From: JAWKIW01 sp041394145
GTDB taxonomy: Bacteria; Actinomycetota; Acidimicrobiia; Acidimicrobiales; Acidimicrobilacustridaceae
Length of the DNA: 64,000 bases
Direction of reading: 5' to 3'
Assembly: GCA_041394145.1 (NCBI GenBank)
Contig: JAWKIW010000013.1
Coordinates: 74,523-138,522 of the forward strand
Shown here: positions 58,521 to 64,000 of the stretch, in pieces
Layout of the letters: every line of letters starts with the position of its first letter
Position numbering within the stretch: position 1 is the stretch's first letter
The notes under the pieces: model-generated
Seen by the model: only the letters and a program-made list of their open reading frames with translations
Told to the model about the DNA's origin: nothing
Database searches by the model: none
Program-made: the position numbers and the translations under genes

Positions 58521-58727
58521 ATCCTCGCTGCGTTGGCAGAGCAGCTCGCCGACGAGCACGGCCGTCGTCCGCCTCCGTGGACGCGAGCCGTCGGTGCGCT
58601 CCGTGAGCCGTGGGCCGCGCCGGCGACGCCGCGGATGCGTGCCGAGGCCGAGCGATCGACGCCCGAACCGTTCCGTCACCGCAACCTCGTTCTGGCCCGT
58701 TCAGCGCTGTTCCGTTCGGCGGCGTGA
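58496..58727 (+). pseudogene. C-terminal fragment of the DUF6036-associated upstream protein
   Basis: From about 58505 the plus strand reads TSTSLDAILAALAEQLADEHGRRPPPWTRAVGALREPW and then RHRNLVLARSALFRSAA before the stop at 58725-58727. This has the look of the small protein that precedes DUF6036 nucleotidyltransferase genes in actinobacteria. Its N-terminal helix-turn-helix part is missing and the frame upstream is antisense to the antitoxin remnant. Recognition is from pattern only. Confidence 0.45.
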
Positions 58728-58733
58728 TCCGGC

Positions 58734-59120
58734 ATGGCGCACGGGCTGCTGACCGATCGGGCCGAGCTCGAGTCGTTGTTCGACGAGCTGGCCGCCGAGC
58801 TCGAACGGCTCGGGACCTCTGCGGAGATCGTGGTGGTCGGTGGCTCGTGGATGCTGTGGCACGCGCACCGCAGCTCGACCCGTGACGTCGACTCGGCGCG
58901 CCGGATCGCGGCCGAAATCGTCGAGGCCGTCGACCGGGTCGGGGCTCGCCACGTTCTGTCCAGTGCCTGGCTCAACGACGATGCAGCCGGTACCCGCCCG
59001 CAGGGGCTCACGACTGAAGAGCGCCCCAGACCACCCCGCCGACGTATCCCCGATCATCAGCCCGCGACCGAGCCGATCGTCGGATCCGCGTTTCGCTTCG
59101 AGCAGCTACGCGCTTTGTAG
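58734..59120 (+). pseudogene. Truncated DUF6036/AbiEii-like nucleotidyltransferase
   Basis: The first 80 residues (ELESLFDELAAELERLGTSAEIVVVGGSWMLWHAHRSSTRDVDSARRIAAEIVEAVDRVG, then LSSAWLNDDAAG) match the nucleotidyltransferase core of DUF6036 proteins, with GGSWM and the DVD acidic pair in place. The following 45 residues (TRPQGLTTEERPRPPRRRIPDH...) look out of frame, and the usual C-terminal half is missing. These proteins are treated as toxin components of type IV-like toxin-antitoxin or phage-defence pairs. Start ATG 58734 lies six bases after the stop of the preceding fragment. Confidence 0.55.
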
Positions 59121-59132
59121 GCGTGTGGTCGC

Positions 59133-59138
59133 TACAAT
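59133..59138 (+). promoter_or_regulatory. -10 box (TACAAT) for a leaderless antitoxin transcript
   Basis: TACAAT ends eight bases before ATG 59147, the closest match to the consensus -10 in this window. Confidence 0.5.
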
Positions 59139-59146
59139 GCATCGCC

Positions 59147-59392
59147 ATGACCGCACCCGTGTCGACGGCCCGAGTCTCCCATCGAGGCCAGACCAGTCTC
59201 CCTGCGGCGCTTCGTCACCGCTGGGGCATCGACGACGGTGGCGAAGTCACCATCATCGACCTCGGGGATGCTGCGCTGGTGGTCCCCGGAGGAAGCGGGA
59301 CCGCCACCCGCGAGTTGCACCGCGTGCTGCGAGACGGCGGTTACGAACGAGGCCTGGCGCTGATCGACGACCCCGACCTTGCCGACCAATAG
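59147..59392 (+). CDS. AbrB/MazE-type antitoxin or regulator
   Basis: An 81-residue protein with a SpoVT-AbrB swapped-hairpin domain: VSHRGQTSLPAALRHRWGIDDGGEVTIIDLGDAALVVPGG. The C-terminal 30 residues (TATRELHRVLRDGGYERGLALIDDPDLADQ) would embrace a toxin partner. Its stop overlaps the following gene by 14 bases, typical of toxin-antitoxin pairs. With the partner truncated by an IS element, it is probably an orphan. GC content of this stretch is slightly lower than the neighbourhood. Confidence 0.75.
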   Translation: MTAPVSTARVSHRGQTSLPAALRHRWGIDDGGEVTIIDLGDAALVVPGGSGTATRELHRVLRDGGYERGLALIDDPDLADQ

Positions 59393-59618
59393 CGTCCTCA
59401 TCGACGACCGGCTCCTCGTTGCCGAGCTCACCGGCGTCAACGTGCTCGGCCGTTCGCGGGCGAAGATGCACACGACGACGTACTGGTACTACCGGGCTTG
59501 CCGTGCTGCCGTGCTGGGCGCGTCGGGCCAGCTGTCAGGGCCGTTCGAGGGGCTCGAACGCGCTGATCAGTCGCGTGTGGGAATGTCAACCTGGATTGGC
59601 CCCACCGTGCTCGTCTGA
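59379..59618 (+). pseudogene. Toxin-like partner protein truncated by IS insertion
   Basis: About 68 native residues: LIDDRLLVAELTGVNVLGRSRAKMHTTTYWYYRACRAAVLGASGQLSGPFEGLERADQSRVG. After that (from 59584) the frame runs into the end of the IS21 element (MSTWIGPTVLV then stop). The overlap with the AbrB-type gene and the acidic start (LIDD) suggest a PIN-like or other toxin, but the family is only tentatively recognised. The C-terminal remainder is not found on the far side of the element. Confidence 0.55.
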
Positions 59619-59729
59619 TTTGGCCCCACCCCTTCGGTCGGCGCTCGGGGCGAGGAACTGGCTGCTGTGTGGCCCGTAGAGCCTCTCGGGTCGGGTCGGG
59701 TGGGTGACGGGTGCGGGCGTTCGGGGCGT

Positions 59730-60497
59730 TCAGGCGGTCTTGTTGCGGCGGGTGCGGCTGGCGCGCAGACGGTAGGAGTGGGTGCCGGTTTCGATGATGT
59801 GGGCGTTGAAGGTGAGCCGGTCGATGACGGCGGCGACGAGGCGGGCGTCGGTGATGATCTGGCCCCATTCGCTGAACGGGAGGTTGGACGCGACGGCCAC
59901 GGATGCTCGTTCGTCTCGTTCGGTGAGCACTTGGAACAACAGCTCGGCGCCGCGGCTGTCGAGCTGGACGTAGCCGAGCTCGTCGACGCACAGCAGGTCG
60001 AGGCGGCCGTAGCGGGCGACGAGGCGGGCGAGGCGGCGTTCGTCGGCGGCTTCGACGAGTTCGTTGACGAGTTGTGCGCAGGTGGCGTAGCGGACTCGTC
60101 GTCCGGCTTCGCAGGCGGCGAGGCCGGTGCCGATGAGCAGGTGGGTCTTGCCGGTGCCGGAGTCGCCGAGCAACACGACGGGTTCGCCGGCGTCGAGGAA
60201 GGTGCCGGCGGCGAGGGTGGCGAGGTCGGTGGGGGCCACGGTGGGGGCGGCGTCGAGGTCGAAGTCGGCGAGGCGTTTGAGGCGCGGGAAGTGCGCCTCG
60301 TGGATGCGCCGGGCTCGTCGTCGTTCGGCTCGGTCGTCGACCTCGACGGTGAGCACGTCGGCGAGGAACCCCAGGTGGGTGGAGCGGGCCCGTTTGGCTT
60401 CGGCGGCCAGTCGTGTGGCGTGGTCGCGCACCGCCGGTAGGCGCAGCTCGCGGGCTGCGGCGTCGACGGTGGCACCGGCGGCGGTGTCGGTGTTCAT
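59730..60497 (-). CDS. istB: IS21 helper ATPase IstB
   Basis: A 255-residue AAA+ protein. Walker A is LLGDSGTGKTHLLIG near residue 110 and Walker B is LDLLCVDELGYVQLDSRGAELLFQVLTERDE; SNLPFSEWGQIITDARLVAAVIDRLTFNAHIIETGTHSYRLR is the typical C-terminal block. It loads the transposase onto target DNA and stimulates strand transfer. It overlaps istA by four bases (ATGA). Confidence 0.95.
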   Translation of the reverse strand: MNTDTAAGATVDAAARELRLPAVRDHATRLAAEAKRARSTHLGFLADVLTVEVDDRAERRRARRIHEAHFPRLKRLADFDLDAAPTVAPTDLATLAAGTFLDAGEPVVLLGDSGTGKTHLLIGTGLAACEAGRRVRYATCAQLVNELVEAADERRLARLVARYGRLDLLCVDELGYVQLDSRGAELLFQVLTERDERASVAVASNLPFSEWGQIITDARLVAAVIDRLTFNAHIIETGTHSYRLRASRTRRNKTA

Positions 60498-62032
60498 CGG
60501 GCCTCCAGGAGCTGGTCGTAGTGGGCGATCGTCGGCGGTGGGCGGTCGTAGCGGGCGAGCTCACCGATCGCCACGACCGGTGCGTCGTGGTCCTCGAGGG
60601 CTCGTCGGGCACCGACGACGACGATGGCGGGGTCGACCGAACCGATCCGTAGCGCCGCTCGGATCCCGGCGCGCACGGCGTCGGCGGGCAGGGCCCGGTG
60701 GGCCAGCAGGACCTCGATCAGGGCCCGGGTGCCGTCGGCGTCGCCGAGGCGTCGGCGGGCCGCGGACCAATACGTCTCGTGGTCGGCGCTGAACGCGCCC
60801 GACGCCCGGGCTCGAGCCAGCGCGGTGGCGCCTGGCAGCGCCCCGGGCTTGAGCCGTAGCACCTCCAGGTAGTGGTCCAGCACCAAGCTCTCGGTGCCTT
60901 TGGCCACCAACCGGGGGTGGGTGGCCACCACCCGGGGCCCGTCGAGCGCCTCGATCGTGTCGGCGCCCAGACGCACATCGATGCGTCGCCCGACGTAGCG
61001 CACCGGCACCGAGTAGAAGCACTGACGCACACACACCCGGGACTTCGTGTCCACCCGGGGCCGCAGCATCAACGCCGGGTCGAACGCCTCGTCGGGCAGG
61101 CACCCCAGCGTGGGGGCCTCCAGGGCGAAGTGGTCACCGACGCTGAGGCGTCGACCCGCCACCCAGCGGGCGTCATCGGCGGCGTCGGCGGCCGCGATCA
61201 GGTCGTTGAGCTCGGCGAACGAGGCGACGTTGGGCATCGGGACCAGGTGACGGCGACGGAACCGGCCCACCTCTCCTTCCACGCCACCTTTCTCATGGGC
61301 GCCGTCGGGGCCGGGCTGACAGAAGAACGAGTCGAACCCGTAGTGCGAACGCAGCGCCACGAACCGTTCGGACTCGGCGCGGTCCCGGCCCCGCAGCACC
61401 CGCTCCACCGCCGGCTTCAAGTTGTCATAGCGCACCCGGCCCGGCACCCCACCGAAATGGGCGAAGGCCCGGACATGGCCATCGAGGAACGCCTGCTGGG
61501 CCTCGTTCGGATACACCCGATGGAACCCCTTGGCCGACGCCGACAAGCGCATCACGAACATGTGGCCCTCACACAGCACCCCGTCGAGATAGAAGCTGAC
61601 CGCCCCGAAGTCCACCTCGGCCTCCGCGCCCAGCGGATGGGTCTGGGGCACCGCCACCTCCACCAGCGCCTTGGGTTGGCCGGCCTTCCACGCCGCCACG
61701 TAGCGGCGCACCGTCGACTCACCGATCTCGGCGCCGTGCTCGGCGACCAGCCGCTGCCACACCCGCCGGGCCGTGTGCCGCTGCTTCTTCGGCACCGCCC
61801 GGTCGGCCTCCAACCAGCCATCGATGATCGGCTTCCACCGATCCAGCACCGGCGACGCCCGCTGCACGGGCTTGCGCGGCGGCGGCACCGCCGACGCCAA
61901 CGCCTGGCGCACATCGCGGCGATGAACCCCGAACCGGCGCGCCAACGCCCGGATCCCGAGCTGCTCACGCTCGCGGGTCTTGCGGATCTGCTCGTACAAC
62001 TCCACCTTCGACCTCTTCGCCATGAACCCCAC
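60494..62032 (-). CDS. istA: IS21 transposase IstA
   Basis: About 510 residues. The N-terminal helix-turn-helix is REREQLGIRALARRFGVHRRDVRQALAS. The DDE core shows Asp in AEVDFGAVSFYLDG, Asp in GRVRYDNLKPAVERVL and Glu in HEKGGVEGEVGRFRRRHLVP. The C-terminal beta-rich domain carries VCVRQCFYSVPVRYVGRRIDVRLG. All catalytic residues are present and the frame is unbroken. The start MAKRSK at 62021-62023 with GTGGGG upstream is more likely than the first ATG at 62032. Confidence 0.95.
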   Translation of the reverse strand: MGFMAKRSKVELYEQIRKTREREQLGIRALARRFGVHRRDVRQALASAVPPPRKPVQRASPVLDRWKPIIDGWLEADRAVPKKQRHTARRVWQRLVAEHGAEIGESTVRRYVAAWKAGQPKALVEVAVPQTHPLGAEAEVDFGAVSFYLDGVLCEGHMFVMRLSASAKGFHRVYPNEAQQAFLDGHVRAFAHFGGVPGRVRYDNLKPAVERVLRGRDRAESERFVALRSHYGFDSFFCQPGPDGAHEKGGVEGEVGRFRRRHLVPMPNVASFAELNDLIAAADAADDARWVAGRRLSVGDHFALEAPTLGCLPDEAFDPALMLRPRVDTKSRVCVRQCFYSVPVRYVGRRIDVRLGADTIEALDGPRVVATHPRLVAKGTESLVLDHYLEVLRLKPGALPGATALARARASGAFSADHETYWSAARRRLGDADGTRALIEVLLAHRALPADAVRAGIRAALRIGSVDPAIVVVGARRALEDHDAPVVAIGELARYDRPPPTIAHYDQLLEAR

Positions 62033-62135
62033 GGTTCACAGCAGCCGGCCGCCCCAGGTGGACCCCCCGACACCGTCAGGGTGGGGCCAAATCAGACGAG
62101 CACAACCCGCTCAAGTGGGGCCAGAACAGGTGAGC

Positions 62136-62489
62136 ACACCCACCCTGCGGGCGACGTTGGCGGCTGGTGTTATGGGACAGTGCGCCGATGACGTTCGACG
62201 ACATCGTCTCGACCGGTGTGGGGGCCTGATCCTTCTCCGACTCGCCGGCCCGCCGTCGGCTTCCCAGGAGGCTTCTCCTCCGGCGTGACCCGGTCCTCGG
62301 TTCCGACGGGTTCCATGGTCTGGGGCCTTTCATCGAATCCCAGGGGTTCGCTCGACTGGAGAGGACATCAGCGTCGCCCTGCTGGCAAGGTCGCGGGCCT
62401 CTGGTGTTGGCCTTGGCGGGACGCACACCGGCGGCCGAGAGGCCTTGCCTCCGCCCTTTCCGCTCCGGACGCAACACCGGTCTCGGAAG
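62136..62489. other. 354-base region without recognisable genes
   Basis: Between the IS21 right end and the stop of the next gene. Open frames exist on both strands but none shows a family pattern or a good start. The stretch contains several partial inverted repeats (for example GGCTTCCCAGGAGGCTTCTCCTCC) and may be debris of other insertions. Confidence 0.5.
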
Positions 62490-63974
62490 TCAGCGGCCGC
62501 CGGCACGCATCCCGTCGAGCTGGCGGAGGACGTCAGTGAGGCGGTTGTGGTCGAGCTCGCCGGCCGGGTGAGCGGCGGCGATGTCGAGCGCGCGTCGCCA
62601 GCGGTCGGGCACCGATTCGGTGGCGGTGGGCACGGCCTGACCAGCGACGTCGAGGACATAGCGCCAGACCCGGTCGTGCGGAGCGGGGACGCGTGCCCAG
62701 CCGACGGGGTGGTCAGGACGGGTGGTGGCGGTGTCGTGGCCGTGGTCGTCGAGCAGGGCGAGCACCGGATCGGTGTCGGCGCCGGCCACGACGGGCCGGT
62801 ACCCCTGCATCATGAGGTCGATCTCCTCGCCGGCGGCCATGTCGACGACGATGAGGTCGGCGGCCAGCCCGAGGTGGTCGACCTGCACGGCGACGAGGTC
62901 GGCGGCCGGCCCCGCGCCGTAGCGGGCGGCGAAACGCACGATCTCGTCGGACCACTCGTCGACGGGCAGGCCGAGGTCTTCGAGGGCGACCAGCAGCCAG
63001 ACGGCGGCCCACCGCCGCATCCGCTCCAGGGTCGGTGCGCCGGCCGGCGGGTCCCGGGCGATGTCTACGAGCGCCACGCTCAGCTCGGAGGCGGTGCGTC
63101 GACGCGGTCCGCCGTCGGGGCCGATGAGGGCGCGCCGGACACGGGGCCATCCCTGTCCGGCGACTGGTGCGAGCCACACCGGCCCGGAGTGCTCACCCGT
63201 CGCCACGGCGATCCCACGGGAGAACACAAAAGAGCCCCCCTGGCGATGCTGGCTGATGCCGTCCTCGTAGGAGGTGCCCACGGCCAGTGAGCCGACACAT
63301 CGCCAGCCGTGGTGCCACAGTGCCCGATCCACAGCGGTCGGAGGCTGCGGTGCGACGCTCTCATGGGCCTGCCAGGTGGGATCGACCACACCGGCCAGCT
63401 CCAGCACGAGGCGCGTGCCGAGAGCGTCGGCGGCAGGCCACCACCTCGCGGCCGCCACCTTGTCGTCGGTGCTGCAGGGTGTCGGGTGCGCAGCGAAGAC
63501 CGCCAAGGCGGCGGCCAATGGCGGACCGCTGAGCCCGACGGCTCTGGTAACCGTGGCGAAGCGGTCGGGTGACAGGCCGCCGAGCGCTTCGACGAGGGGC
63601 ACCAGCTCGGTCACCCACAGGTTCGTGCGCTCCACTGCGTCGGCCAACGTGGCTTGGCTCCACCCGGACCCGGTTAGGGCGTCGACGGCGGCAAAGACCT
63701 CGTCGAGGGCTTGTCGAGCCTGGGCCGCCTCGTCTGTCGGAGGCCAACCGGCGTCCGGTCTGGGCACCAACACCAGTTCGTCGTGACCGAGGCGGTTCGG
63801 GCTCTCCATCGGTACGACACGCACCAGGGTGCGGAGGTGCAGGTCGCGCCACCGGTCGATGTCGGCGCCACCGAGACCGAGACGCCGACCGCGGCGACGC
63901 CACACGTCGTCGCTGGGAGACGGCGCCGGCGGTTCGACCGTGCCGGTCGGTCGAGCCGGTGTCGAGCCCGCCAC
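62490..63974 (-). CDS. Hypothetical protein of about 500 residues, may extend past window edge
   Basis: A long unbroken frame ending at 62490. Residues include DDVWRRRGRRLGLGGADIDRWRDLHLRTLVRVVPMES, QARQALDEVFAAVDALTGSGWSQATLADAVERTNLWVTELVPL, and ALWHHGWRCVGSLAVGTSYEDGISQHRQGGSFVFSRGIAVATGEHSGPVWLAPVAGQGWPRVRRALIGPDGG, with an acidic C-terminal half. It has no signal, TM segment or known catalytic motif that I recognise. GTG 63974 is one start, but the frame stays open to the window's right edge, so the true N-terminus may lie outside. Its codon bias matches the core genome, and it lies just after the accessory segment. Confidence 0.6.
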   Translation of the reverse strand: MAGSTPARPTGTVEPPAPSPSDDVWRRRGRRLGLGGADIDRWRDLHLRTLVRVVPMESPNRLGHDELVLVPRPDAGWPPTDEAAQARQALDEVFAAVDALTGSGWSQATLADAVERTNLWVTELVPLVEALGGLSPDRFATVTRAVGLSGPPLAAALAVFAAHPTPCSTDDKVAAARWWPAADALGTRLVLELAGVVDPTWQAHESVAPQPPTAVDRALWHHGWRCVGSLAVGTSYEDGISQHRQGGSFVFSRGIAVATGEHSGPVWLAPVAGQGWPRVRRALIGPDGGPRRRTASELSVALVDIARDPPAGAPTLERMRRWAAVWLLVALEDLGLPVDEWSDEIVRFAARYGAGPAADLVAVQVDHLGLAADLIVVDMAAGEEIDLMMQGYRPVVAGADTDPVLALLDDHGHDTATTRPDHPVGWARVPAPHDRVWRYVLDVAGQAVPTATESVPDRWRRALDIAAAHPAGELDHNRLTDVLRQLDGMRAGGR

Positions 63975-64000
63975 GGGCGCGGTGGCTGCCGACAGCGCCT

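Larger units (their letters stand above)
59584..62135. mobile_element. IS21-family insertion sequence, complete
   Basis: About 2552 bp with ends 5'-TG...CA-3'. Outer ends 59584-59606 and 62113-62135 are imperfect inverted copies. Inner repeats 59607-59630 and 62079-62102 are a perfect 24-bp inverted pair, giving the multiple terminal repeats typical of IS21. It encodes IstA (DDE transposase) and IstB (AAA+ helper) on the minus strand with overlapping stop/start. Both genes are intact, so the element is probably active. The bases flanking the two ends (TGGGAA and CACCCA) do not form a target duplication, suggesting a later rearrangement or a different end position. Confidence 0.88.

Noticed and set aside
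62136..62489. Minus-strand frame with Arg-rich product next to the IS
   Set aside because: No start with a ribosome site, no family pattern, and it runs into the IS end.

Overview
The window is 64 kb of very GC-rich DNA with actinobacterial gene content. It carries a manB / Trm112 / SIS-isomerase / ahcY block, hpf-secA-prfB, ftsE-ftsX followed by a cell-wall hydrolase, a giant CtpI/CtpH-type P-type ATPase, cytochromes P450, MMPL, DUF2254 and DedA proteins. Many genes start with GTG, and TAnnnT boxes often sit 6-9 bases before the start codon, which suggests leaderless transcripts. An acidimicrobiial actinomycete is a reasonable guess, but this is inference because there is no rRNA or other marker in the window.

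Layout. 1-5.2 kb: end of a family 2 glycosyltransferase, then sugar-phosphate genes (phosphomannomutase, Trm112-like protein, SIS isomerase) and ahcY behind a strongly structured leader. 5.3-9.5 kb: a beta-hydroxylase-like protein, a P450, a polysaccharide deacetylase and mtnA. 9.6-21.9 kb: a housekeeping run (secreted helical protein, broken comF, FlgM-like protein, hpf, secA, prfB, a flavin/PLP-oxidase-fold protein, ftsE, ftsX, M23 hydrolase, crotonase, Rieske ferredoxin, Bax-inhibitor-1 protein). 21.9-32.5 kb: metallophosphoesterase, HAD hydrolase, lipoprotein, a six-hairpin glycosidase-like protein, sulfatase, CBS protein, peptide-binding lipoprotein and threonine-aldolase-like enzyme. 32.6-36.4 kb: an acetyl-CoA hydrolase gene and a kinase-like/flippase gene, both riddled with frame breaks over one continuous stretch. 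36.4-47 kb: TetR with two operators and an MMPL exporter, ion channel, MBL hydrolase, DUF2254 protein, Tat-exported protein, Fic and VOC genes and a second P450. 47-51.8 kb: the large P-type ATPase.

52.1-53.9 kb holds the clearest specialised system: a two-gene encapsulin nanocompartment operon (encapsulated ferritin-like cargo ending in a shell-targeting tag, then the encapsulin shell), preceded by a small one-TM protein. After a PBP4-type carboxypeptidase, an HtrA-like protease and a DedA protein comes an accessory segment (58.2-62.5 kb). It contains decayed toxin-antitoxin pieces, an AbrB-type antitoxin, and a partner gene cut by an intact IS21-family element (59584-62135). The window ends in a large protein I do not recognise.

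Read with care: at least seven otherwise well-conserved genes are interrupted by frame changes. Their clustering by position (10.6-10.9 kb, 33.5-35.8 kb) rather than by gene makes sequence-consensus error at least as likely as real decay. No tRNA, rRNA, CRISPR array or prophage was seen.
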